DNA of 64,000 nucleotides, taken from NCBI GenBank assembly GCA_947479055.1, contig CANJYE010000010.1, positions 18,092 through 82,091 of the forward strand. The letters run 5' to 3'. Both the position numbers and the translations under genes were made by a program. Within the stretch, counting starts at the first letter, position 1; each line of letters starts with the position of its first letter. This document shows positions 39,756-48,426 of this stretch, one piece after another. This stretch comes from Erythrobacteraceae bacterium (GTDB taxonomy: Bacteria; Pseudomonadota; Alphaproteobacteria; Sphingomonadales; Sphingomonadaceae). The notes under the pieces are model-generated. The model did no database searches, was not told the DNA's origin, and saw only the letters and a list, made by a program, of their open reading frames with translations.

Positions 39756-41282
39756 ATGGCCGATATGGTCACCATCCGCGAAGCCGACCTGATCGAAAGC
39801 GTTGCCGACGCGCTGCAATATATCTCCTATTACCATCCGATGGACTACATCCGCGCGCTCGGCGAGGCCTATGAGGCGGAGCAGGGCCCGGCGGCCAAGG
39901 ATGCGATTGCCCAGATTCTGACCAACAGCCGGATGTGCGCTGAAGGGCACCGGCCGATCTGCCAGGACACAGGCATCGTCAACGTCTTCATCAAATGGGG
40001 ACAGGATTGTCGGCTCGAATCGAAGCTATGCTTGCAGGACGTGGTCGATGAAGGCGTGCGCCGGGCCTACAACCATCCGGAAAACAAGCTGCGCGCCTCG
40101 GTTCTGGCCGATCCCGCCTTCACCCGCCGCAACACCCGCGACAATACGCCCTGCGTGCTGTCGGTGGAAATGGTGCCGGGCAGCACGGTTTCGATCGATG
40201 TCGCGGCCAAAGGCGGCGGGAGCGAGAACAAATCCAAGTTCAAGATGATGAATCCGTCAGACAATATCGTCGACTGGGTGGTGGAGATGCTGCCGCAGAT
40301 GGGCGCTGGCTGGTGTCCGCCGGGCATGCTCGGCATCGGCATCGGCGGCACGGCGGAACATTGCATGAAGCTGGCCAAGGAAGCGCTGATGGACCCGATC
40401 GACATGGGCCAACTCAAGGCGCGCGGGCCACAGAACGATCTGGAAGCGATGCGGATCGAGATTTTCGACAAGGTCAACGCGTTGGGCATCGGCGCGCAGG
40501 GTCTGGGCGGGCTGTCGACCATCCTTGACGTCAAGATCAAGGACTGGCCGTGCCATGCCGCCGGCAAGCCGGTGGCGATGATCCCCAATTGCGCCGCCAC
40601 CCGCCATGCCCATTTCACGCTGGACGGATCCGGCCCCAGCTTCCTCGAACAGCCGAAGCTGGACCATTGGCCGCAGGTGCACTGGACGCCCGATGCCCAG
40701 TCGAAGCGGGTTAATCTCGACACATTGACGGCAGAGGAAGTGCGCAGCTGGAAGCAGGGCGACCGGCTGCTGCTGAATGGCCATATGCTGACCGGCCGCG
40801 ATGCTGCGCACAAGCGGATCCAGGACATGCTGGCGAAAGGTGAGGAACTGCCCGTCAACTTCAGGGGCCGCGCGATCTATTACGTCGGCCCGGTCGATCC
40901 GGTGATGGGCGAGGTGGTGGGCCCGGCCGGCCCGACCACAGCGACGCGGATGGACAAATTTACCGACACCATGCTCGAACTGGGCCTGCTGGCAATGATC
41001 GGCAAAGCCGAACGCGGGCAGGGCGCGGTGCAGGAAATCGCCAGGCACAAGGTCGCCTATCTGATGGCGGTGGGCGGCGCGGCCTATCTGGTGTCGCGGG
41101 CGATTCGCGAGGCGAGGGTCGTCGGCTTCGAGGATCTCGGCATGGAGGCGATCTATGAATTCAAGGTCGAAGACATGCCCGTAACGGTCGCGGTCGACAG
41201 CGAAGGCAACAATGTCCACACGCTGGCTCCAGCCCACTGGAAGGAGAAGATTGCGCGCGAACACCTGCTGGCCGGCACCTGA
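39756..41282 (+). CDS. Fumarate hydratase class I
   Basis: This 508-residue Fe-S enzyme interconverts fumarate and malate. The N-terminal 4Fe-4S domain shows CAEGHRPICQDTG (residues 57-69, with cysteine ligands) and GIGIGGTAEHCMKLAKE. The C-terminal beta domain follows from about residue 330. Its length fits the homodimeric FumA type. AAGGAG lies 8 bases before the ATG. It is divergent from pcm. Cluster supply would come from the suf system in this window. Confidence 0.94.
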   Translation: MADMVTIREADLIESVADALQYISYYHPMDYIRALGEAYEAEQGPAAKDAIAQILTNSRMCAEGHRPICQDTGIVNVFIKWGQDCRLESKLCLQDVVDEGVRRAYNHPENKLRASVLADPAFTRRNTRDNTPCVLSVEMVPGSTVSIDVAAKGGGSENKSKFKMMNPSDNIVDWVVEMLPQMGAGWCPPGMLGIGIGGTAEHCMKLAKEALMDPIDMGQLKARGPQNDLEAMRIEIFDKVNALGIGAQGLGGLSTILDVKIKDWPCHAAGKPVAMIPNCAATRHAHFTLDGSGPSFLEQPKLDHWPQVHWTPDAQSKRVNLDTLTAEEVRSWKQGDRLLLNGHMLTGRDAAHKRIQDMLAKGEELPVNFRGRAIYYVGPVDPVMGEVVGPAGPTTATRMDKFTDTMLELGLLAMIGKAERGQGAVQEIARHKVAYLMAVGGAAYLVSRAIREARVVGFEDLGMEAIYEFKVEDMPVTVAVDSEGNNVHTLAPAHWKEKIAREHLLAGT

Positions 41283-41353
41283 CAGCGCCGGCAATGGCGC
41301 GAATCACGCAAATCCATTTGGCATGACGCGCCATTGCCTCCACACTGGCGTCA

Positions 41354-41620
41354 ATGGCGCTGTTGTTCACCTTCCTGCTCGGCATCGGCAATTTTGCGAT
41401 GCACAAGGCGGTTCTCGAGAGCCGTCACCCGTTGCTTGGGTATTTGCCATGGTTTGCGCACCTGCTCGGCCGACGGATCAGCCTGGCGAGCGAATTCCTG
41501 GTACTGTTCGCCGCGCTGCTGCTGGTGGTCCGTGGCAATGCGGCGTGGGGCTGGGGTTATTTGGGCTACAGCATGGTCAACGGGGTGGGTGCATGGCTGA
41601 TTCTGGGGCGGCGGATTTGA
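41354..41620 (+). CDS. Small hydrophobic membrane protein
   Basis: This 88-residue protein has two or three predicted membrane helices (about residues 3-17, 46-60 and 66-84) and an HPLLGYLPWFAHLLGRR loop. It resembles small uncharacterised sphingomonad proteins. Its function is unknown. ATG 41354 is the start, with no strong ribosome site. Confidence 0.6.
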   Translation: MALLFTFLLGIGNFAMHKAVLESRHPLLGYLPWFAHLLGRRISLASEFLVLFAALLLVVRGNAAWGWGYLGYSMVNGVGAWLILGRRI

Positions 41621-41664
41621 ACTTTTGCCTTGCGCCGCCTGCGTAAGCGCTGTTTGCAGCGGCA

Positions 41665-42414
41665 ATGGCGCGAGCGACCACTCTTTTCCATGTAAGCGAT
41701 GTCCATTTCGGAGTGGAGGACAAGGCGGCGCACCGCTGGTTCGCCGATGCGGTCGCGCGCGAGCGGCCCGATGCGGTGATCTGCACCGGCGACATCACGC
41801 AGCGGGCAAAGCATCGCGAATATGCTGCCGCACGCGCATGGTTCGCCGCGTTGGGCGCGCCGGTGCTGATCGAGCCGGGCAATCACGACATGCCCTATTA
41901 CAATCTGCTGGAGCGGTTCCGCACGCCTTTCCGGCGTTATGAGGTGCTGGCAGGTTCGGTGGGTTCGGAGTTGGCGCTGGATGATATTGCGGTGGTTCCG
42001 CTGCGCACCACGGTGCGCGCGCAGAGCCGCTTTCCCTGGTCCGACGGGGTGGTGAAAGCCGATGCGCTGGCCCGGACCGTGGCAGGGCTGGAACGGCTAT
42101 CCGGCGATCCCCGCTGCAAGATCGTTTCCTGCCATCACCCACTGATGGAAGGCCCGCCGGGTTCACCCAACCCAACGATCAACGGGGACGCCGCGTTCCT
42201 TGCCCTGGCGCGGGCCGGGGCAGAGGTGGTGCTGTCGGGCCATGTGCATGTGCCCTTCGACATCACCCATGAGGTGGAGGGGCGTCCGCTCAGGATGATC
42301 GGGGCGGGCACGTTGTCCACCCGCTTGCGCGGTGCGGTGCCATCCTACAATGTGCTGCGGCTGGACGGCGAACGGGGCCTTGAGCTGGAATTGAGGCAGC
42401 TCGAGGCGGGTTGA
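41665..42414 (+). CDS. Metallophosphoesterase (class III phosphodiesterase-like)
   Basis: This 249-residue calcineurin-like phosphoesterase has the full metal-binding set: VSDVHFG (residues 10-16), CTGDITQ (about 38-44), PGNHDMPY (about 71-78), CHHPL (about 154-158) and SGHVHVPF (about 191-198). Related enzymes cleave cyclic nucleotides or other phosphodiesters; the substrate is unknown. It converges with the HPP gene. Confidence 0.9.
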   Translation: MARATTLFHVSDVHFGVEDKAAHRWFADAVARERPDAVICTGDITQRAKHREYAAARAWFAALGAPVLIEPGNHDMPYYNLLERFRTPFRRYEVLAGSVGSELALDDIAVVPLRTTVRAQSRFPWSDGVVKADALARTVAGLERLSGDPRCKIVSCHHPLMEGPPGSPNPTINGDAAFLALARAGAEVVLSGHVHVPFDITHEVEGRPLRMIGAGTLSTRLRGAVPSYNVLRLDGERGLELELRQLEAG

Positions 42415-42418
42415 GCGG

Positions 42419-43120
42419 TCAGCGCGTCCGGTTGTCGAGCCAGCGCCGCTGGGCGCGGCGTTCGACCGCGCGGAACAGCGCGTCGAGATCATCGCGGCTG
42501 ACGTCGAGCACTTCGTCCCATTCTTCCAGCACCGCGTCGAGATCGCCATCCTCGTAGCTTGCCGTCCAGCCTTCCTGCCCCAGCGGCGGCACGGGCGGAA
42601 GGTGATGCGGCCAGCTGTGTCCGGTGAGGTTGTTGTAGAGCCAGCCCATCGCGATCAGCGCCGCAAGGTTGAGGGCCAGCGGTAGCAGCAGCGCGTCCCA
42701 CCCCTGGGTTGCGATCACCGGACTGCCAAGCGCGCCCAGCAGCGTGCAGGCACCACCGGGCGGATGGAGGCAGCGGCACAGGCTCATCAGACCGATCGCT
42801 GCCCCCACCGCCAGCGGAGCCGCGATCAGCGAAACTGGCGCGACATGGGCAATCGCGAGCCCGGTCAGGGCCGAAACCATGTTGCCGCCGAACACCGGCC
42901 ATGGTTGCGCCAGCGGGCTGGCAGGGAGCATGAAGACCAGCACGGCAGAAGCGCCGACCGGCGCAACCAGCCAGGGCAGCAACGCGGCATGCGATCCCAG
43001 CGCCAGCCGCGTGACCGCGGCGGCGAGGGCAATCCCCAGCAGTCCTCCGGTCGCGCCGCGCAGCCAGCCGAGGCGGCCGGTGGCACGGCTCGCGGCGCGG
43101 ATCAGCAGGCGATAGGGCAA
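42419..43120 (-). CDS. HPP family membrane protein
   Basis: This 233-residue protein has four to five membrane helices and the HPP motif in CRCLHPPGGACTLLGAL (about residues 115-131), which names the family. The C-terminal 60 residues are acidic and soluble. Cyanobacterial relatives transport nitrite; here the role is unknown. I propose TTG 43120 as the start because GGAG lies 8 bases before it. The frame continues upstream, but that would run through the rpsI terminator. Confidence 0.8.
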   Translation of the reverse strand: MPYRLLIRAASRATGRLGWLRGATGGLLGIALAAAVTRLALGSHAALLPWLVAPVGASAVLVFMLPASPLAQPWPVFGGNMVSALTGLAIAHVAPVSLIAAPLAVGAAIGLMSLCRCLHPPGGACTLLGALGSPVIATQGWDALLLPLALNLAALIAMGWLYNNLTGHSWPHHLPPVPPLGQEGWTASYEDGDLDAVLEEWDEVLDVSRDDLDALFRAVERRAQRRWLDNRTR

Positions 43121-43165
43121 GGCGGATGCTCCGGTTGGTCGGGATGCAATCGGGCGCGAGGCATG

Positions 43166-43194
43166 AAAAAGGGCGGTCCGTTGCCGGACCGCCC
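43166..43194 (-). terminator. Intrinsic terminator after rpsI
   Basis: On the minus strand a 10-base stem, GGGCGGTCCG with CGGACCGCCC, is followed by TTTTTC. It lies about 25 bases past the rpsI stop. Confidence 0.9.
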
Positions 43195-43217
43195 CCTTCG
43201 CATGCGGATCGTAGCGC

Positions 43218-43754
43218 TTAGCGCTTCGAGAACTGGAAGCTGCGGCGGGCCTTGGCGCGGCCATACTTCTTGCGTTCGACGACGCGCGGGTCGCGGGTGA
43301 GGAAGCCGGCGGCCTTCACTGCGCTGCGCAGCGCGGGCTCGAACTTGGCGAGCGCCTGGCTGATGCCGTGCTTGACCGCACCGGCCTGGCCCGACAGCCC
43401 GCCGCCCTTGACGGTGGCGATGACATCGTACTGGCCATCGCGGTCAGCGACCTGGAACGGCTGGTTGATGACGAGGCGCAGGGTCGGACGGGCGAAATAG
43501 ACGTCCTGATCGCGGCCGTTGACGGTGATCTTGCCGGTGCCCGGCTTGATCCATACGCGGGCCACGGCATCCTTGCGGCGGCCGGTGGCATAGGCGCGGC
43601 CATAGGCGTCCAGTTCCTGCTGGCGCAGCGGCGCAGGCGGGGCAGACGGAGCGACCGGCGCATCCACCGCTGCGGCAGTGTCCGCAGCGGGCGCGGCACC
43701 GGTGATGCTCTTCAGATCGGCGAGATCGGAAATGCTGTTCGATTCGGGGGCCAT
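43218..43754 (-). CDS. rpsI: 30S ribosomal protein S9 with N-terminal extension
   Basis: The C-terminal 130 residues are S9: [18 protein letters not shown] (about residue 55), [22 protein letters not shown] and the basic end [26 protein letters not shown] tail. The first 50 residues are an Ala/Pro-rich acidic extension common in sphingomonads. Its ATG overlaps the last base of the rplM stop, so the two genes are tightly coupled. An intrinsic terminator follows. Confidence 0.96.
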   Translation of the reverse strand: MAPESNSISDLADLKSITGAAPAADTAAAVDAPVAPSAPPAPLRQQELDAYGRAYATGRRKDAVARVWIKPGTGKITVNGRDQDVYFARPTLRLVINQPFQVADRDGQYDVIATVKGGGLSGQAGAVKHGISQALAKFEPALRSAVKAAGFLTRDPRVVERKKYGRAKARRSFQFSKR

Positions 43755-44233
43755 TACACGTTAGCCTTGTTCTTGCGGTTCAACGAAGCGACGTCGAGCG
43801 TCTCGGGCTGCTGCCCGGCATGGGGATGCTCGGTGCCTGCATAAAGGTGCAGCGCCTTCATCTGCGCACGGCCCAGCGGACCGCGCGGGATCATGCGTTC
43901 CACGGCTTTTTCCAGAACCCGCTCGGGGAAGCGGCCATCCAGAACCTTGGCGGCGGTGACCGCCTTGATCCCGCCGGCATAGCCAGTGTGCTTGTAATAG
44001 ACCTTGTCACCGCGCTTGTTGCCGGTGAAGCGGACCTTGTCGGCGTTGATCACGACGACATGATCGCCGCAATCGACATGCGGGGTAAAGCTGGGCTTGT
44101 GCTTGCCGCGCAGGATATTGGCGACGATCACGGCGAGCCGGCCGACCACCAGGCCATCGGCATCGATCAGATGCCAGTTCTTTTCCACCTCGGCCGGCTT
44201 GATCGACCGGGTGGTCTTGCTGAGCGCCTTCAT
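43754..44233 (-). CDS. rplM: 50S ribosomal protein L13
   Basis: This 159-residue L13 begins [18 protein letters not shown]. It contains [19 protein letters not shown], then [20 protein letters not shown], and MIPRGPLGR near the end. It is transcribed together with rpsI. Confidence 0.97.
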   Translation of the reverse strand: MKALSKTTRSIKPAEVEKNWHLIDADGLVVGRLAVIVANILRGKHKPSFTPHVDCGDHVVVINADKVRFTGNKRGDKVYYKHTGYAGGIKAVTAAKVLDGRFPERVLEKAVERMIPRGPLGRAQMKALHLYAGTEHPHAGQQPETLDVASLNRKNKANV

Positions 44234-44311
44234 GGGCTAGTTGTCCTCGATTGGTATAAACGCTGGATATAAACGCTGAGCGGCCCCGCAAGGAGCCGCA
44301 AAGAGCGCGCC

Positions 44312-44340
44312 CTTTGTCTGCGAATGGCCTTCAAGTCAAG
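44312..44340 (-). promoter_or_regulatory. Possible promoter of rplM-rpsI
   Basis: On the minus strand a CTTGAC -35-like box (44335-44340) lies about 17 bases upstream of ACAAAG (44312-44317). CTTGAC is a common -35 core in alphaproteobacterial housekeeping promoters. The -10 match is poor, so this is tentative. Confidence 0.3.
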
Positions 44341-44392
44341 CAAATCCGCGCCTCTGCGGAGAGGTATAATAATACCGCCATGCATTGGAAGG

Positions 44393-45147
44393 CTAGCGCG
44401 GGACTACCGCAGGCAGGGGTTCTAGCGACCATTGTTCGACCGAGCGGCGGCTCGATCCGCCGGCATCGGTGATCACCACCCGCTCGGCATATTGCAGCAG
44501 CCCGCCCGCGGGGATGGACCGCCCGGCGCAGGAGACTGTGACCCGCCCGGGCTTGCCGTCGGGCATGGTCAGGTCCTGCGCGCGTTCGACCGGTGTGGTT
44601 GCGCCGGTGAACAGGTCGGGCGGGAGCATCGCACTGATCCTTGCCGCCACGGTGGCAAGGCCGATGGTGAATTCGCGCGCCGCCGCCTGGGTCGTGGCGG
44701 GAAGGCGGTTCCTTGCCAGCCAGGCAAAGGCTTCGTCCACCACAGGCGCGAAGTCCGCCGGTGCTTGTCCCTGCGGCCCGGATACGATTCGTCCCGCGGG
44801 ATCGAGCACCATCGGAAACAGCGAGGTTTCCTGCCGCTGTTCCTCCAGCCTGGTGAAAGCGGCGAGCTTGGCGGGGGCCGACACTTTCGCGCTGGTCTGG
44901 CTCCCTTCAACCCGGAAACCCCCGCAATCGGGACAAAGCGAATTTCGAACGTGCGGATGACCTCGATAGCCGCGCCATCGCCGAGATCGCGGACCAACCG
45001 GCGGGTGAACCGCAAGGCGCCCTTGGGTGGGCGGAAGGCACCGCCGCCGGGCTGCGCAAGGAGCGGACTGGCGCTGAACAGCGCGGGCAGGATGGCGATG
45101 GCCGCGAGCCGGGCCAGCGCGTCGCGTCGCTGCATCCGCCGGTTCAT
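44393..45147 (-). pseudogene. Secreted protein of unknown function, split by a one-base frameshift
   Basis: The 5' part (from ATG 45147) encodes a twin-arginine-like signal (MQRRDALARLAAIAILP, cleaved after about SPLLA) and continues to IRTFEIRFVPIAG. The 3' part, in another frame, reads GFRVEGSQTSAKVSAPAK and goes on to a stop at 44393. The two join seamlessly if the run of five C on the plus strand at 44919-44923 were six. The full product would be about 251 residues. It lies 16 bases after ctaA on the same strand. The break is either a real mutation or a homopolymer sequencing error. The family is not recognised. Confidence 0.7.
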
Positions 45148-45163
45148 GCGGCCCCTCGCTTCC

Positions 45164-46246
45164 TCACGCTCGCCTCCCCAGCACATGGACGCCCCAGACC
45201 GTCGTTGCCAGCAACAGCGCGCCGACCAGCTGGTGCAGCACCGCCAGCCACAGAGTAATACCCGACATCACCGTTGCGATGCCGAGCAGGATCTGGGTGC
45301 CGAAGGCCGAATGGATCGTGATGGAAGCGGCCCGGCTGCCCGAGCTGCGGATCCGCCGCGCCAGCACCACCAGCGCCATGACCACGGCCCATGCCCACCA
45401 GCGGTGGGTGAAGTGGGTGAGGTAGGGATCGTTGAGCAAGGCATGGAGCGCGCCGCCCGACCAGCCGATGCCTTCCGGAAAAAAGTGCCCCTGCATCAGT
45501 GGCCAGGCATCCCAGCTGAACCAGCCCGCGCCCGAGACATGGCCGGCGCGCAGGCCCGCCACCAGCGCGCCTAGAAACAGCTGAACCGTCAACAACCCCA
45601 GCACCAGTGAGCCAAAGCGCGTCAAACGCGACCTGGCCTCGCCCCGCGCCAGCGCGCGCAGGTCGAGCGCGGTCCAGACCAGACCGCCAAGCGTGGCCAG
45701 CGCCAGCAGCAAATGGGTGGCCAAGCGGAAATGGCTGACTTTGGTGTCATACTGAATCCCGGACTGGACCATCCACCACCCGACCGCGCCTTGCAGGCCG
45801 ACCAGGGCGACAAGACTGAGCAGGCGCTGCTTGTAGCCCGGCGGGATACGTCCCTTTATCCAAAAGCCGACGGTCACCAGCGCCAGCACGGTGCCGATTG
45901 CGCGGGCCAGCAGCCGGTGGACCCATTCCCAGAAGAAGATGAACTTGTAAGTGGCCAGCGTCATGCCGGCGGGGCCGTTGATCTCGATATATTGCGGGGT
46001 TTGGCGATAGGCGGCGAATTCCGCCTGCCACTGCGCGGCGTTGAGCGGGGGAAGAACGCCCGAGACGGGCTTCCATTCGGTAATCGAAACGCCGGATTCG
46101 GTCAGCCGGGTGATCCCGCCGACCGCCACGATCGCCACCACCAGCGCCGCCACCATCATCAGCCACCGGGCCAGCGCAAGAGGCCGCGCCCTATCGCCCG
46201 CCATGACGTCAAGGTTCCGGTCGTCGGGTCGTATCGCGGCGGACAT
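45164..46246 (-). CDS. ctaA: Heme A synthase (CtaA/COX15)
   Basis: This 360-residue membrane enzyme oxidises heme O to heme A for cytochrome c oxidase. Eight helices are predicted. The conserved heme-ligand histidines lie in EWVHRLLAR, THLLLALATLGG, THRWWAW and LHQLVGALLL. GGITRLTESGVSITEWKPV is the family's first loop. It is divergent from merC and leads into the frameshifted secreted-protein gene. Confidence 0.95.
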   Translation of the reverse strand: MSAAIRPDDRNLDVMAGDRARPLALARWLMMVAALVVAIVAVGGITRLTESGVSITEWKPVSGVLPPLNAAQWQAEFAAYRQTPQYIEINGPAGMTLATYKFIFFWEWVHRLLARAIGTVLALVTVGFWIKGRIPPGYKQRLLSLVALVGLQGAVGWWMVQSGIQYDTKVSHFRLATHLLLALATLGGLVWTALDLRALARGEARSRLTRFGSLVLGLLTVQLFLGALVAGLRAGHVSGAGWFSWDAWPLMQGHFFPEGIGWSGGALHALLNDPYLTHFTHRWWAWAVVMALVVLARRIRSSGSRAASITIHSAFGTQILLGIATVMSGITLWLAVLHQLVGALLLATTVWGVHVLGRRA

Positions 46247-46338
46247 GCGGGGCTTGTGCGTCCTCGCCGCTCAAAGCGCAAGTGGCCAAAAAGGCACCGG
46301 GAAGTGGCGTGGCCGGGCAGCATGTCCCGGTTGCGTCA

Positions 46339-46353
46339 TGTTACAACATATCA
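46339..46353 (+). promoter_or_regulatory. Possible Zur/Fur-type operator upstream of merC
   Basis: TGTTACAACATATCA matches the proteobacterial Zur-like palindrome TGTTATAATATAACA at 12 of 15 positions (I count the mismatches at 6, 9 and 13). It ends 13 bases before the merC ATG, where a repressor would block transcription. The consensus is from memory. Confidence 0.4.
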
Positions 46354-46366
46354 TAGATAGGTTGCC

Positions 46367-46738
46367 ATGCGCCGCACCCTGCTCTCGATTCGCTACCGGC
46401 TGGACCGGATGGGGATTGTCCTGTCGGGGCTGTGCGTCGTCCATTGCCTGGCGGGACTGGTGCTGGTCAGCGTACTGGGGCTGGGCGGGGAAGCATTGCT
46501 GGCCCCGGTCTGGCACCGGGTCGGGCTGGCGCTGGCGATCGTGATCGGCGCGGTCGGGATCGGCATGGGCGTGCTGCGCCATGGCAAGCTGGCACCGCTG
46601 GGCATCGCCACGGTAGGATTGTCCGCCATGGGCGGCGCGCTGGTGGTCAGCCATGGCCCGCGCGAGGCTGCGTTGACCGTCTTCGGCGTGCTGCTGGTGG
46701 CGACAGCGCATATCCTCAACTTGCGTCACGCGCATTGA
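46367..46738 (+). CDS. MerC-domain membrane protein
   Basis: This 123-residue protein has four predicted helices and the cysteine motif CVVHCLAG (about residues 24-31), as in MerC-type mercury or metal transporters. Chromosomal MerC-domain proteins in alphaproteobacteria are not tied to mer operons and may move other metals. No merA, merP or merR is nearby. A Zur-like palindrome lies just upstream. The thiS-thiG gene follows 17 bases later. Confidence 0.8.
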   Translation: MRRTLLSIRYRLDRMGIVLSGLCVVHCLAGLVLVSVLGLGGEALLAPVWHRVGLALAIVIGAVGIGMGVLRHGKLAPLGIATVGLSAMGGALVVSHGPREAALTVFGVLLVATAHILNLRHAH

Positions 46739-46755
46739 ACGCTATTCCGGCAGGC

Positions 46756-47757
46756 ATGACGCCTGATCTCACCCACATCCTTGCGCTCACCGTCAATGGC
46801 GGTCCACACAGCGCCGCCGCCGGAACCACCATCGCCCTGCTGGCGCGCGAGCTGGAGCTCGATCCGGCCAAGATCGCGGTGGAGCGCAACGGCGCGATTG
46901 TCCCGCGCTCGACGCTGGGCGAAGTCGTGTTGGCCGATGGCGATGTGCTGGAAATCGTCCATTTCGTCGGCGGCGGCAGCGGCGAGGACGATGACAGCTG
47001 GACCGTGGCTGGCCGGACCTTCCGTTCGCGCCTGATCGTCGGCACCGGCAAGTACCGGGACTTTGCGGAAAATGCGGCCGCGCTGGCGGCATCGGGCGCG
47101 GAAATCGTCACGGTGGCGGTGCGCCGGGTCAATCTGTCCGATCCCAAGGCGCCGATGCTGACCGATTTCATCGATCCGAAGAAGATCACCTACCTGCCCA
47201 ACACCGCCGGCTGCTTCACTGCCGAGGACGCGATCCGCACGCTGCGGCTGGCGCGCGAGGCGGGCGGCTGGGATCTGGTCAAGCTGGAAGTGCTGGGAGA
47301 GGCGCGCACGCTCTATCCCGACATGCGCGAAACGCTGCGCGCCACCGAAGTGCTGGCGAAGGAGGGCTTCCTCCCGATGGTCTATTGCACCGATGATCCG
47401 ATCGCGGCGAAGCAGCTGGAAGAAGCGGGCGCGGTGGCGGTGATGCCGCTGGGCGCGCCGATCGGCTCCGGCCTCGGCATCCAGAACCGGGTGACGATCC
47501 GGCTGATCGTGGAAGGCGCGAAAGTGCCGGTGCTGGTCGATGCCGGGGTCGGCACCGCCAGCGACGCGGCGATCGCGATGGAACTGGGCTGCACCGGCGT
47601 GCTGATGAACACTGCGATTGCCGAGGCGAAAGACCCGATCCGCATGGCCCGCGCGATGAAGCTGGCGGTCGAGGCCGGTCGCGATGCCTATCGCGCCGGA
47701 AGGATGGCAACGCGCAAATATGCCGATCCTTCCAGCCCGCTCGCCGGCATGATTTAA
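46756..47757 (+). CDS. thiG: Fused ThiS sulfur carrier-ThiG thiazole synthase
   Basis: This 333-residue protein joins a ThiS-like ubiquitin fold (residues 8-74, ending VGGGSG) to a full ThiG TIM barrel (about 80-333). ThiG makes the thiazole phosphate of thiamine. Its catalytic lysine region [14 protein letters not shown] and the C-terminal [18 protein letters not shown] are present. Free ThiS needs an exposed Gly-Gly end to carry sulfur. Here GG is internal. No thiF, thiO or thiE lies beside it. ATG 46756 follows a CCGGCAGG ribosome-site-like stretch. No TPP riboswitch was seen upstream, because merC ends 17 bases before. Confidence 0.9.
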   Translation: MTPDLTHILALTVNGGPHSAAAGTTIALLARELELDPAKIAVERNGAIVPRSTLGEVVLADGDVLEIVHFVGGGSGEDDDSWTVAGRTFRSRLIVGTGKYRDFAENAAALAASGAEIVTVAVRRVNLSDPKAPMLTDFIDPKKITYLPNTAGCFTAEDAIRTLRLAREAGGWDLVKLEVLGEARTLYPDMRETLRATEVLAKEGFLPMVYCTDDPIAAKQLEEAGAVAVMPLGAPIGSGLGIQNRVTIRLIVEGAKVPVLVDAGVGTASDAAIAMELGCTGVLMNTAIAEAKDPIRMARAMKLAVEAGRDAYRAGRMATRKYADPSSPLAGMI

Positions 47758-47885
47758 CGCGGTATTGCCTTGCGGGTGCGCTGCGCTCCGGCAAGATAAT
47801 CAACATCGTTTACCGGATGCTAACCATGCCTGGGCAATGCTGCACCCCTTCGCCGCTCGTCACGCGGCACAGGGGGGTTCAGGCA

Positions 47886-48416
47886 ATGAGCGATACCGGC
47901 ACGGCTACGCTGACCATTTCGGAACTGCGCGAATTCGCCGGTTTCACGCCGGCGGAGCAGCGCTACATCAAGCGCAGCCTCGATGTCGGGCTGGGGCGGC
48001 AGGATGCCTTCAAGCTATGGGCGCGCGACGCATCCGAAAGCGCTTCGATCCGCAGCCAGTATGTCACCTATCAGGATCTGAAGGCGCTGCGCGGCAACAC
48101 GCCAGACGAATATGCCCTGCATGGCCTCGACCGCTTCATGGGCATGCTGCTGCGGGTCAGCGCGTTCGACCTGGCGCAGGAACGGCTGTCTTGCTTTTCG
48201 GCCTACCGCTTCCTTTACGAACGGCTGCTGGGCGCGGACATCCGCCCCTGGCTGCCGGCCGCATTCTGCGGCGCCGCCGCGCTGCCGCAGATTCGCCCCG
48301 AACGGCGCAAGATGCTGCTGCAATCGCTGAGCGAAGCCGCCGCCACCGCTCCGGCCTGGTCGGAACGCGAGCCGAGCTTCTATCCGGAGTATGTGGACAA
48401 GGAACTGGCGGCTTGA
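47886..48416 (+). CDS. Hypothetical protein, 176 residues
   Basis: This is a soluble, mixed helical protein that begins MSDTGTATLTISELREFAGF. It has an unusual run of aromatics and charged residues (FKLWARDASES; YRFLYERLLGADIRPWLP). No signal peptide, membrane segment or known motif is visible. It lies 129 bases after thiG and ends 10 bases before an AT-richer unknown gene on the same strand. GGGGG precedes ATG 47886 by about 9 bases. I do not recognise it. Confidence 0.6.
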   Translation: MSDTGTATLTISELREFAGFTPAEQRYIKRSLDVGLGRQDAFKLWARDASESASIRSQYVTYQDLKALRGNTPDEYALHGLDRFMGMLLRVSAFDLAQERLSCFSAYRFLYERLLGADIRPWLPAAFCGAAALPQIRPERRKMLLQSLSEAAATAPAWSEREPSFYPEYVDKELAA

Positions 48417-48426
48417 GTTTGGCACG

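Noticed and set aside
44363..44376. Palindrome GGTATAATAATACC downstream of the frameshifted gene as an operator
   Set aside because: It lies in a non-coding AT-rich patch with no known regulator match, and a short chance palindrome is likely.
46739..46755. TPP riboswitch before the thiamine gene
   Set aside because: Only 17 bases separate merC and thiG, and no THI-box bases were found further upstream.
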